Assembly (NCBI GenBank): GCA_041655755.1 | Contig: JBBAEY010000001.1 | Location: 21,273 to 85,272, forward strand | DNA: 64,000 nucleotides | Source: JAAYFT01 sp041655755 | Lineage (GTDB): Bacteria; Bacillota; Clostridia; Tissierellales; Tissierellaceae | Reading direction: 5' to 3' | Part shown: piece after piece, positions 17,067-26,757 of the stretch | How the letters are laid out: the number at the start of each line of letters is the position of its first letter | How positions within the stretch are numbered: the first letter of the stretch is position 1 | The notes under the pieces: model-generated | Told to the model about the DNA's origin: nothing | What the model saw: only the letters and a program-made list of their open reading frames with translations | The model's database searches: none | Program-made: the position numbers and the translations under genes

Positions 17067-18643
17067 AAGTCTTCCTTTGTCAGCCTATCAATTATATTTG
17101 TATCCTTCTGAAAACTGAGGGGGTTCACGGCTGGACCGTTGATGACATTTCCATCTATGTCATATCTAGAGCCGTGACATGGGCAGTCCCAGGACCTTTC
17201 TGCAGGGTTCCAATTTACCTGGCAGCCCATATGGGCACATATGGGGTTGACAAAGTGCAGCCCTCCCCCTTCATCTCTATAGGCCCCGACCTTTTTACCA
17301 TCCACCTCTATGATTTTTCCCTCTCCTTTTTTTACATCTGTAGGGGTCAGCGGTTTTTCTCCTTCTGCCCGCCCTAAGCTTTCATTGGCCCTTTGGCTTT
17401 GCTTCTTAGTCTCCTCTATGGCGGATATATTCTTATTTCTAGATGGATTATATACTTCTTCCCAGGGGCTGGAGCCATTGACGATTAAATCCCTTAGAAG
17501 GACAGAAGAGACAAGGCCATTGCTTATACCCCATTTTCCAAAGGCAGTGGCTAGGTAGAGATTGGGAGTCTCCTGTGAAAAGCGGCCTATGTAGGGAATC
17601 CCGTCTATGGCTATACAGTCTTGGGTGGACCACCTATAGGGAATATCCTCTACGGTAAACAGGCTATCTGCAAAATCTGCCAATGCCTGATAGTGGATAT
17701 TGGTATCATGTCCATGGCCTGTTTCATGGCTGTCTCCCACTAGCAAAATGTATTCCCCCGACTCTGTGCTGATGCTTCTAAGGGACCTATTGGGGTACTC
17801 TGCATTGATAAATACCCCATCTGGAAACTTCTCCTTTGCCTTGATGGCTATGGCATAGGTCCTGGATTGGGAGATACGGGCAAAATATGCACCTAGCTTG
17901 TTATAAAAGGGATAGTGGGATGCGATTATAACTATCTTGGCTGTGACAGAGTAGTTCTTGTCTGTAGTCAGCAGATACCTCCCATCCTCTTTTTCATCCA
18001 ATTTTACTATCCTACTTTGCTCGTAAATTTCCACACCTGCCTTGTGAACTATTGCCGCTATTGGCAGCAAAAATTTTCTAGGGTGGAATTGTGCCTGGTT
18101 GTCAAATCGCACTCCTCCCTTAATGGACATGGAAAAGGGGATTTCCTCCACATAGGTTGCCTCGATTCCAAGGGATTTTGCCGCTTCAACCTCCTCCTTG
18201 ATTTGCTGTAGGTAGGTCTCATCTTGGGTATATACATATGCCGACTGGCTGCTGTAATCGCAGTCTATCTTGTTCTCATCTGCAATCCTTTTTATTTCCT
18301 TTATGGCCAGTTCATTGGCTGCTGCATACTGCTGGGCCTGGTTCTTTCCAAAATCCCTTATTAGCTTACCATAGATAAGATTGTGTTGAGATGTAATCTT
18401 TCCCGTCGTATGACCTGTGGTGCCCCGGGCAATCCTATCTCCCTCCAATATGGCGATTTTCATGCCACTGCTTTGTAATTGATAGGCAGTTGCAATCCCG
18501 ACAATGCCCCCTCCTACTATGGCTACATCTACCTCTGTATCCTGATCTAGTCTGGGATAATCTGTATCATCTGTAGAAGCTGTCCAGTAGGATTTTGGCT
18601 TTTGATTTATTAGTTTAAACTCGTCAGATTTCTTAGTATTCAT
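17063..18643 (-). CDS. FAD-dependent oxidoreductase with C-terminal Rieske [2Fe-2S] domain
   Basis: A 526-residue protein started at the ATG at 18643 behind GGAGGTAATC. The N-terminal DAO-type fold has the dinucleotide motif VAIVGGGIVGIATAY and RGTTGHTTGKIT; the last 100 residues are a Rieske domain with C-x-H (CAHMGC) and CPCHGS, all four cluster ligands present. This fusion is widespread in Firmicutes and is related to glycine/D-amino-acid oxidases; the true substrate is unknown. No redox partner lies next to it. A short gap with a repeat pair separates it from the glucan synthase gene. Confidence 0.88.
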   Translation of the reverse strand: MNTKKSDEFKLINQKPKSYWTASTDDTDYPRLDQDTEVDVAIVGGGIVGIATAYQLQSSGMKIAILEGDRIARGTTGHTTGKITSQHNLIYGKLIRDFGKNQAQQYAAANELAIKEIKRIADENKIDCDYSSQSAYVYTQDETYLQQIKEEVEAAKSLGIEATYVEEIPFSMSIKGGVRFDNQAQFHPRKFLLPIAAIVHKAGVEIYEQSRIVKLDEKEDGRYLLTTDKNYSVTAKIVIIASHYPFYNKLGAYFARISQSRTYAIAIKAKEKFPDGVFINAEYPNRSLRSISTESGEYILLVGDSHETGHGHDTNIHYQALADFADSLFTVEDIPYRWSTQDCIAIDGIPYIGRFSQETPNLYLATAFGKWGISNGLVSSVLLRDLIVNGSSPWEEVYNPSRNKNISAIEETKKQSQRANESLGRAEGEKPLTPTDVKKGEGKIIEVDGKKVGAYRDEGGGLHFVNPICAHMGCQVNWNPAERSWDCPCHGSRYDIDGNVINGPAVNPLSFQKDTNIIDRLTKEDF

Positions 18644-18727
18644 GATTACCTCCAAATATATAATTTACCTTACTTTTTGCTATTTGTGCTTTTTTATACC
18701 TCATATTCACACACCTAGACACCATAG

Positions 18728-18790
18728 TGAGCCACCGAGAACCGTCCCCGGTGGCTCAGTGTGCCAGGGAGAACCGTCCCCGGTGGCTCA
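18728..18790. repeat. REP-like pair: two 22-bp direct copies, one inside a 10-bp inverted repeat
   Basis: The unit GAGAACCGTCCCCGG plus GTGGCTCA occurs exactly at 18737-18758 and 18769-18790. The first copy is framed by TGAGCCACCG (18728-18737) and its complement (18749-18758), giving a hairpin. GC-rich GGGACGGTTCTC elements of this type recur in many Firmicute genomes and are thought to be moved by REP-associated tyrosine transposases. None is encoded in this window. Confidence 0.75.
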
Positions 18791-18797
18791 TTTTGGC

Positions 18798-21700
18798 TCA
18801 ATCGGTCAATTCTATATAGTCACCCTCCAAGGGCCTGCCATTTACCAGTACCTGGTAGCCAGCCTCATCCGGGTCTTTTGAGTTTTTCACCTCTATATGG
18901 TAGGTGGACTTTCCGTACCTGTACTTGATGCTATACTGGTCCCAATCCTTGGGTATTGACGGATTTATAAAGATCCTCTTACCTTCTTTTCTAAATCCTA
19001 GTATGTCTTCTAAGACCACACTATATATCCAGCCTGATGAACCTGTATACCAGGTCCAGCCACCCCTGCCCAGGTGCTGTGGATTTGTATATACGTCGGC
19101 GGCCAATACATATGGCTCTACCTTGTACCTAGCACATTCAATCTGTGTCCTCGTGTGGTTTATTGGATTTATCAATTTAAATAAATTATATGCCTTATCC
19201 CCTTCTCCTAGGAGGGCAAAGGCCTTTATGAGCCAGGCGGCTGCATGGGTATACTGACCTCCGTTTTCCCTGACTCCTGCTACATAGGACTTTATATAGC
19301 CAGGGTTGAGTTCTGTATTTTCAAAGGGAGGGGATAGAAGGGCTATAATCCCATCTTCCTCATTTACAAGGTGCTTTTCTGCTGCACTTAGGGCAGGCCT
19401 TATCCTGTCTTCCCTGCCTAGGCCGGATATTACTGACCATGACTGGGAAATGGAATCGATTATACATTCCTCACTGTGCTTGGAGCCAATTGGGCTTCCG
19501 TCATCGAAGAAGGCTCTCATATACCATTCACCGTCCCAACCGCCTTCCTCTACTGCCTCCCTTAATTTGGGAATTAGATCTTCAAACTCCTTGACCTGTT
19601 CCAGGTCATTCCTTATTCTGCAAATCGGTATAAAGGCCTGAAGCACAGCTCCCAAAAACCACCCCAGCCAGATACTTTCGCCCTTGCCCTTGTAACCAAC
19701 CTTGCCCATGCCGTCATTCCAATCACCTGTGCCTATGAGGGGGATATTTCTCTCACTAAGGTTTATCCCCCTTCTAATGGCCCTTATACAGTGTTCATAT
19801 ACTGTGGATTTTTCTGCAGATCTCCTTGGCAGCTCATATCTCTCATATTCTCCCTCCCTTAACTTATCCGATTCTATATAGTTTACTTCTTCATCTAGTA
19901 TGCCATAGTCTTCAGTAGCCTCTATATACTTAGCCAGGCAGTAGGGAAGCCAAAGCATGTCATCTGAGCACCTGCTCCTAATTCCCTTATTGACCTCATT
20001 GTCATAGGCTGGATGCCACCAGTGCTGGATATCTCCTTCAAGATATTGGTGGGCACAATTCTCCAATATCTGCCTCCTAGCCTCCCCTGGTCTATGGTAG
20101 AGAATATTTGAAACGTCCTGTATCTGATCCCTTGCACCAAAGGCTCCACCTACCTGATAGTACCCAGCCCTTGCCCATAATCTGCTGCTGATGGTCTGGT
20201 ATATGAGCCAGGAATTCATCAGATAGTTTAGGGCCTTATCCTTAGTAGATACTTCTATGGTCTTTACAGTCCTATCCCAAAAGTCCTTGACCTCCCGGAG
20301 AGCAGTGGTAACACTATCCAGGTCCCTGTACTTGTTGACGGTCTCCCTTCCCTTTTCACCGTCCCTTTCTTCCGCCAGCAAGAATACTATATCTTCCTGT
20401 CCCCCAGGGGGAATGCAAAGCTCAAGCTCTAATACACCGCAGGGGTTGTATCCTGCCCCAACCCTGTTTGATAATTTCTCTAACCTTGCTCCCCTTGGAT
20501 TTTCATAGTCGGGTATATAGCCTAAAAATTCCAACCTATCCCCAGTATATGAGTTTATTTTTTTGGAGGAGGATATAAATATGCTGCTTCCCTCGAATTC
20601 TGAATTAGAGGTGTTTTCCACTGTAAATATTTCCCCCTGGTCCATGGAGCTTTCCAGAAACAACTGGGTCTCCTCGTCCGTCACCCCTATTACTGGCCTG
20701 ATATAGTAGTAGATCTTCAGTTTCCTCTCCCTGTCTGCAGTATTTTTAAGTTTTATAAGGTTGATCTTGACCTTTTCCTCCCTTGGGACAAAGATTGTGA
20801 GCTCCTGCTCCAGGTCATGGCTATTGTGTTCAAAGTTGACATAGCCCTTGCCATAGGAGATTATATAATCTTCCTCTCCCCTGATGGGTTCTGGGGTGAT
20901 AGAAAACAGCTCATTGCTGTCCCTATCCCTTATATAAACGATTTCACTCGGCAAATCATTTATCAGGTCATTGTACCAGGGGGTCAGCTTATTCTCCCTG
21001 CTGTTTACAGACCAGGTAAAGCCCGTTCCCCTTTCACTTATTATGAAGCCAAATTCCTCGTTGGCTACGACATTTACCCATGGCATTGGGGTATTGAGCC
21101 CCTTCTGAAGCCTGATTACGTATTCCTCCCCATTCTTTGAGAATCCGCCATAACCGTTGAAAAAATCTAATTCCAACTCCCTTGACCTTATGGGCTCCGC
21201 CGGGGTTTTAATCCTAGGCCCGCCCTTTACCTGACCATATATCTTGCTATCGTCAAATGTAAATCCCTCCTGGGCGTTGATAATCAAAGCTGCCCGCTTA
21301 TAGAAAAGGCTAATATCGTCTTGGTCTAGGCTTCCAATATTTCTAGGGTAGATGCCCCCTTGAACATTTAACAAGTTCCCCCTTATTTCATAGATTAGCT
21401 CCAGTATCTTTTGATTTAGGGGCCTGTAATACTTATCCTCCTCTTCATACACTACTATTAGGTCAACAGTCAGTCCCTTATATGTCCAGTATTCATGGGC
21501 GTGGAGAACTTTTATGAGGTTATCTAGGTTTTCTAGGCTCCCTATCCTAACTAGGACTATTGGATTGTCACCGGATATTCCATGTGCCCACAGGCCTTCC
21601 TTACCCCTACCCTTTCTGGCCAGAATGCCTTTGTACTTATTCTTATTGCCCTTGAGATAGAAAATATAGGGCAGTAGCTCTTCATATAGCTCAATATTGG

Positions 21701-24700
21701 CGTGATCCAAATTTAAATAGCCTATTTCTGTCTGGCTCTTGCTGCTGATTAGGTCCATGGCCATATTTATGTTTTCCCTGCTATCGTATTTATTTAATAT
21801 GTCTACTACCTCTTCCTTGCTGGTCGATATGCCCGTAATATAGTATATTTCTACACTTTCCCCCGGTCCTATGCTTAGCTTTTTCCCAATGCTCATTATG
21901 GGGTCCAGCACTATTCCAACTGTATTGGAATTGCCCTTTTCCAATGCCTGGGGCTTTCTCAAGCTATTTCCCCTTCCTATGAAATTGCTTCTGTTGGTTT
22001 CATAGGTCATTATATTGTCTTCCTGTCCGAATACCTTGAGCCCGTGGAAGATGATGCTAGAGTCGGACTCCCCCTCCCTCTTCCTCCTATGGGCAACCAG
22101 TCCCTCCCTATTTTCTAAGAGCTCTGTTTTGACAAATAGGTTGCTAAAGGCCATATGGGCTAAATCGGCCTGGTAGCTGGTTCCCGTTAACTCAAAGTAG
22201 CTTATGACCTCCAATAGGGCCTCCTCTGAGCCTAGGTTTTTCAGTCTTATCTTCCTCATCTCACCCAGGTCCCCCGGCAGGAGAAAAATCTCCATAAGGG
22301 ATTCAATCTTTCCATCTCTCCTAGTAAAACTTGCCTTATCCGTCGAAAAGGATACACTATAGCTATCTGGCAGGACAAAGGTGGGGGCAAAACTAGTTGA
22401 CCAAATCCTGTTGTTTTTTAAATCCTTCAGATAAATAAATTGTCCATAGGGCTTGGCTAAAAAATCCTTTCTCCACCTATTGATAAATATGTCCCTATTC
22501 TTTGAAAAGCCTTCCCCAAAACTATTTATCATGGTGGAATAGCTGGCAGAGGATAGGATATGGCATTTTATGTCCTCTAGGGCTTCCATCCCATACTGCC
22601 TATTGTTCCAAAGGATGTCATTGTCCTTATAAAATGCGAATTCATTTGGGTTTTCGTATTCATTGGACAGGTGGAATTTTTGGGGGACCTTTTCCTGCAG
22701 CAAATACTCCCCGCACTTCATAGATGGATTTTTATGAAACCTTTTCACGGTTATATTGTCGTTTAGGAAGTTATTTATGGCAGTCAGTATCATACCCTGA
22801 TGATGACTCATGTAGGATTTTACTATACCCATTTCAAGGTGTTTGGGAAGTCTTTTCTTGGTATAGTCTATGGACTCATAAAAGCCATATTTCCCCTCAA
22901 ATCCCTCCGATATCATTCTCCTTATATTGTTCATGGCCCTTGGATAATCGACACTTAAGGCCAAAAATGTCGAATAGGGGGATATGACCAACTCATCTTT
23001 CAAACCCCTTTTAAATCCCAGCTTTGCCACGCCAAAGGCCTTGTATTGATAGTTGAAGTCAGAGTCAAAGGCAAAGTAGGCCGACTCGGATATACCCCAG
23101 GGAACGCCCTTGATGTGCCCATAATTTCTTTGTATGTCAACGGAGCTCCTATAGCTTTCGTCAAGCAGGGTATTTTTAAAGTTCTTCATATTTAGGGCGG
23201 GCATCAGGTATTCAAACATGGTTCCGGACCAAGAAGCCAGGGAAATGTAGCCCCCTTCTTTCACCAGGGGTTTATCCAGCCTATGCCAGTGTTCTGGCCC
23301 TATTTCCCCCCTGGATATGGCTATATAGGAGCTGGTTCTCGCCTCTGATGCCAATAGGTCATAGTATATGGCCAGTTTTTTTTCACCCTCCAAATCGTAG
23401 CCTATATGAAACAATTGCTTCTCTGCATTGTATAGGGGCTTGAGCTTTGTGTTGTCTATTAGGCTATCAATCCTCCTAAGCAAGTTCTTTTCATCTGATT
23501 CAGGGCTGCCCATATATTCACCTAGGCCCTCCCTTAGGACTATTAGGTAGGCCAAGAGATTGCCACTATCAACTGTAGATACAAAAATAGGCCTTAGGGC
23601 TTGCAAGCTTTCTGTATCATACCAGTTATAGAGATTGCCCTCCCATTTGTCTAACTTCTCCAGACTTGTAATGGTCCGGTCTACCAGGTCTATCATTTGG
23701 TCTGCATCTATATATCCCAAATCACAGCTAGATAGGATAGACAGGAGATAAAATCCTATATTGGTTGGAGAGGTACGGTTGGCACTACCATTGTAGGGGT
23801 ATTCCTGAAAATTGTCAGGGGGCAGGTAGTTGTTTTTTTCATCGGTAATCTCCCTGTAAAAATCCCATGTCTTTTGACCAATGGAGCGGAGTAATTCTAT
23901 ATCCTCCTTTTTCACTGCCACAGTTTCCTCCCTATCCTCCCTGCTAATATAAAAGGCCACTAGGGGGCCTAAAAGCCAGAAGGAGGATAGGGGCAGGATG
24001 ATAGCGGCATTCTCTCCCCTTAAAAGGTAGCTGGACCCAATAAAGAGGAGCCCTATTATGATATTTGCCCTCATCCTCTTAAAATAGGCTGACAGCCTAT
24101 GGCCAGACCTATTTTCAAGCTCAAAAGAGGTGGTCCATTCCAGCAGATTTCTCTTGGATATAAAGACCCTGTATAGGCTCCTGGAAATGGCATCCAGCAT
24201 CTTGACTCCCTCATAGGGAAGGAAGATAAGGGACAATAGTCCCCTGTATAGGGGAAGTCTGTACCCCCTAATTTGATTGCCGTGGAGCCTTATACCTTGC
24301 CTGCCTGAATCTCGGACAAGGATATTCTTCACCGCCATGGCCAGAAGGGGGTAAAAGAACATTGGAAAAACAAAGGCTGCCCATATAGACATCCTAATAG
24401 GATAGATAGCTGTGCTCAGCATTAGCATCAGCAGGGAAAGGGGCAGGAGCGATCTTCTCATATTGTCTGCTATCTTCCACTTTGATAGGAGACTCATATC
24501 CCTGCCCCTTGATCCGTATAGCCATTTGATAAGCTGCCAGTCACCCCTTACCCATCTATGCTGCCTCATTATGTAAGAGTCGTATTTGTCGGGAAAACCG
24601 TCCATGAGAAAAATATCTGTGGCAAGCCCCGTCCTCAGGTAACTGCCTTCCAAGAGGTCATGGCTTAGGACGCTGTTTTCAGGAATAGTGTCCTTTAGAA

Positions 24701-26732
24701 TATGCTGAAAAGTCCTCAGGTCATATATTCCCTTGCCGGTAAATATAGCCTGGCAAAAGAGATCCTGATATATATCAGAAATAGCCCCGCTATAGGAATC
24801 TATTCCTCCTTCAGCGGCAAATACCCTGCTAAAGAAGGACCTATTGCCGGTCTCCCCGTCGACTACAATCCTAGGCTGGATTATGCCATAGCCCGATTCT
24901 ACAGTCCTCCCCTCGTCTCCTAGGACTGCCTGATTAAGGGGGTGTGCCAAACTGCCTATGAGCTTCTTGGCCGCATTTATTGGAAGTTTGGTATCGGCGT
25001 CTAAGGTTATAACGTATTTTATGTCTAGCTCAGACACTTCATTTGATACAATTTCAAATGTTGTATCCTGGTCCAGTAGCAGGCTATTAAACTCAATCAG
25101 TGCACCCCTTTTCCTTTCCCAGCCCATCCATCTCCCCTGGGTCTTTGAAAGGGTCCGCCTCCTGTGAAAATAATAAAATCTTGGAAGCCCACCGGCGTAT
25201 TTGCGGTTCAGCTCCTCTACAGCGGCCAGTCCCCTGGCTACTATCTCCTGGTCGCCCTGGGCCTTCTCCTCCTGCCCGTCCTTATAATCTCCCAGTATCC
25301 CAAAGTAAATGTTTTCATCCCTGTTGGATAGGTAATGGGTTTCAAGGGTCTCTGCCAATTGGTCTATCCTCTCTGGATTTGGCAGTAGGCAGGGAACTAT
25401 GACAAATGTAGAATACTCCTTTGGGATATCCTCAAAGTCAATCTTTGGAATAGTGGTGGGCCCGTGCACCTTCATTAATATGTCGTTTATCAGGTTTACC
25501 GAAATTGACGTTACAGCTACTAGGGACAGGATAAAGGCCTCTAGTTTCCCCTCCCTATAGGCCAGATGTGAAAATAAAAGGGAAAATACAAGGGATAGGC
25601 CTACAAGGGAAAGTATGTACAGGCCCTGGTCCATCTTTGTCGCCCTTCCTATACTTCCCCTGTAATTAAACTCTTGGTATAGCTTTTCCAGTCCTTCATC
25701 TAGTAAGTAGTATCCTATATGGCAGCCCTTGTCCCTATTTCCCCTGTCAAATTCCTTCCCCGCAAGTTCAACTAACTTTTTCGCAACATATATCTCCTGC
25801 ACCTTAAACTTATCTGCCAATTCCTGTATCCTAAACCTGTATAGGTTCTTTGAAGCCCGGTCCATATGCCTGTAGACGTCCAAAGGGTCTTTTTCAATAG
25901 CTTTTTCTACTAAAGATATATTCTCAAATATCCTCTCCCAATTTAGGTCATAGATGGTCCTTAGGCCAGTGATGCCGTATTTCAAACCTATTTGAAACTG
26001 GGAAAGCCTCCTATACTCCCTTTCCAGCAGGTCACTGACGCTGCTGCCCAGGTAATCCAGCTTTTCGTCAATCCTCTCCAATATATCCTTGGAGGAATTT
26101 GCCTCTTCCTTAATCCTCCTTCTCAGCCTTTCAACTTCTGTTGAGGTCATAAGGTGGATATTGCCTATGATATCCTCTAAATTGGACTCTGATAATATAT
26201 CTAAAGCCTCTACCTTTTCCCATTTCCTATATAGGTCGAGAATATCCAAGAGAACATTTTGTATATGCTGGAGCAGACCCAAATTTATAAAACTTGGGAG
26301 ATGATATATTTCCTCCAGTGTAAGTATTTCATCTTTTTGAATTAAATTTATAAATTCAATCAGGCTGTCCTCAGTGATATTGGCATTGATATTTGAGATA
26401 TTGTCAAGGGCCAGGAGATAGGCCCTGGGATAGCCCTTGAAAATCCCATCGTCTACAACATGTACTACAAGTCTCTTATCCCTCCTTATGCTGTTTTTTA
26501 AGTCTATATACTTCTGCTCTATATAGTAGAAATTATCCAATATCCACTGGCTTCCAACTGGAAGCTTTTTGCCCCTGACCAGTTCCCTATTTAGAATCTT
26601 GTAAATTCTCCTAATATCCTTAAAGGAAGCCTCCAAGTTATTTATCAGAAAGTTTCTTACATTTGCCTTCTTCTTTGTCCTGTATAGGGACAGGTCTAAG
26701 TTTCTTTTATCATCTCTTATTATTGGCCACAT
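18798..26732 (-). CDS. Cyclic beta-1,2-glucan synthase-like enzyme (GT84, glycoamylase-like, GH94)
   Basis: A 2644-residue membrane enzyme of the NdvB/ChvB/Cgs type. Membrane helices lie near 365-415; the GT84 domain has the metal-binding YVITLDADTKLP (near 570) and the RQHRWVRGDWQ motif (near 722); more helices at about 755-805 and 890-930. A glycoamylase-like domain starts near 990 (TNIGFYLLSILSS), and the C-terminal third is GH94-like with the catalytic Asp region GTGDWNDGMG near 2337. In Brucella and rhizobia, GT84 polymerises UDP-glucose and GH94 trims the chain before cyclisation. Here the product may be a linear or cyclic beta-1,2-glucan; this is inferred. The gene is 25 bases downstream of a nucleotidyltransferase gene. 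Ribosome binding site GGGAGGGGAAGG. Confidence 0.88.
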   Translation of the reverse strand: MWPIIRDDKRNLDLSLYRTKKKANVRNFLINNLEASFKDIRRIYKILNRELVRGKKLPVGSQWILDNFYYIEQKYIDLKNSIRRDKRLVVHVVDDGIFKGYPRAYLLALDNISNINANITEDSLIEFINLIQKDEILTLEEIYHLPSFINLGLLQHIQNVLLDILDLYRKWEKVEALDILSESNLEDIIGNIHLMTSTEVERLRRRIKEEANSSKDILERIDEKLDYLGSSVSDLLEREYRRLSQFQIGLKYGITGLRTIYDLNWERIFENISLVEKAIEKDPLDVYRHMDRASKNLYRFRIQELADKFKVQEIYVAKKLVELAGKEFDRGNRDKGCHIGYYLLDEGLEKLYQEFNYRGSIGRATKMDQGLYILSLVGLSLVFSLLFSHLAYREGKLEAFILSLVAVTSISVNLINDILMKVHGPTTIPKIDFEDIPKEYSTFVIVPCLLPNPERIDQLAETLETHYLSNRDENIYFGILGDYKDGQEEKAQGDQEIVARGLAAVEELNRKYAGGLPRFYYFHRRRTLSKTQGRWMGWERKRGALIEFNSLLLDQDTTFEIVSNEVSELDIKYVITLDADTKLPINAAKKLIGSLAHPLNQAVLGDEGRTVESGYGIIQPRIVVDGETGNRSFFSRVFAAEGGIDSYSGAISDIYQDLFCQAIFTGKGIYDLRTFQHILKDTIPENSVLSHDLLEGSYLRTGLATDIFLMDGFPDKYDSYIMRQHRWVRGDWQLIKWLYGSRGRDMSLLSKWKIADNMRRSLLPLSLLMLMLSTAIYPIRMSIWAAFVFPMFFYPLLAMAVKNILVRDSGRQGIRLHGNQIRGYRLPLYRGLLSLIFLPYEGVKMLDAISRSLYRVFISKRNLLEWTTSFELENRSGHRLSAYFKRMRANIIIGLLFIGSSYLLRGENAAIILPLSSFWLLGPLVAFYISREDREETVAVKKEDIELLRSIGQKTWDFYREITDEKNNYLPPDNFQEYPYNGSANRTSPTNIGFYLLSILSSCDLGYIDADQMIDLVDRTITSLEKLDKWEGNLYNWYDTESLQALRPIFVSTVDSGNLLAYLIVLREGLGEYMGSPESDEKNLLRRIDSLIDNTKLKPLYNAEKQLFHIGYDLEGEKKLAIYYDLLASEARTSSYIAISRGEIGPEHWHRLDKPLVKEGGYISLASWSGTMFEYLMPALNMKNFKNTLLDESYRSSVDIQRNYGHIKGVPWGISESAYFAFDSDFNYQYKAFGVAKLGFKRGLKDELVISPYSTFLALSVDYPRAMNNIRRMISEGFEGKYGFYESIDYTKKRLPKHLEMGIVKSYMSHHQGMILTAINNFLNDNITVKRFHKNPSMKCGEYLLQEKVPQKFHLSNEYENPNEFAFYKDNDILWNNRQYGMEALEDIKCHILSSASYSTMINSFGEGFSKNRDIFINRWRKDFLAKPYGQFIYLKDLKNNRIWSTSFAPTFVLPDSYSVSFSTDKASFTRRDGKIESLMEIFLLPGDLGEMRKIRLKNLGSEEALLEVISYFELTGTSYQADLAHMAFSNLFVKTELLENREGLVAHRRKREGESDSSIIFHGLKVFGQEDNIMTYETNRSNFIGRGNSLRKPQALEKGNSNTVGIVLDPIMSIGKKLSIGPGESVEIYYITGISTSKEEVVDILNKYDSRENINMAMDLISSKSQTEIGYLNLDHANIELYEELLPYIFYLKGNKNKYKGILARKGRGKEGLWAHGISGDNPIVLVRIGSLENLDNLIKVLHAHEYWTYKGLTVDLIVVYEEEDKYYRPLNQKILELIYEIRGNLLNVQGGIYPRNIGSLDQDDISLFYKRAALIINAQEGFTFDDSKIYGQVKGGPRIKTPAEPIRSRELELDFFNGYGGFSKNGEEYVIRLQKGLNTPMPWVNVVANEEFGFIISERGTGFTWSVNSRENKLTPWYNDLINDLPSEIVYIRDRDSNELFSITPEPIRGEEDYIISYGKGYVNFEHNSHDLEQELTIFVPREEKVKINLIKLKNTADRERKLKIYYYIRPVIGVTDEETQLFLESSMDQGEIFTVENTSNSEFEGSSIFISSSKKINSYTGDRLEFLGYIPDYENPRGARLEKLSNRVGAGYNPCGVLELELCIPPGGQEDIVFLLAEERDGEKGRETVNKYRDLDSVTTALREVKDFWDRTVKTIEVSTKDKALNYLMNSWLIYQTISSRLWARAGYYQVGGAFGARDQIQDVSNILYHRPGEARRQILENCAHQYLEGDIQHWWHPAYDNEVNKGIRSRCSDDMLWLPYCLAKYIEATEDYGILDEEVNYIESDKLREGEYERYELPRRSAEKSTVYEHCIRAIRRGINLSERNIPLIGTGDWNDGMGKVGYKGKGESIWLGWFLGAVLQAFIPICRIRNDLEQVKEFEDLIPKLREAVEEGGWDGEWYMRAFFDDGSPIGSKHSEECIIDSISQSWSVISGLGREDRIRPALSAAEKHLVNEEDGIIALLSPPFENTELNPGYIKSYVAGVRENGGQYTHAAAWLIKAFALLGEGDKAYNLFKLINPINHTRTQIECARYKVEPYVLAADVYTNPQHLGRGGWTWYTGSSGWIYSVVLEDILGFRKEGKRIFINPSIPKDWDQYSIKYRYGKSTYHIEVKNSKDPDEAGYQVLVNGRPLEGDYIELTD

Positions 26733-26757
26733 ATTCCTTCCCCTCCCCTTACTTAGT

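Noticed and set aside
18728..18790. CRISPR array
   Set aside because: Only two copies, a 10-base gap and no further spacing pattern or cas gene; it fits a REP-like repeat.
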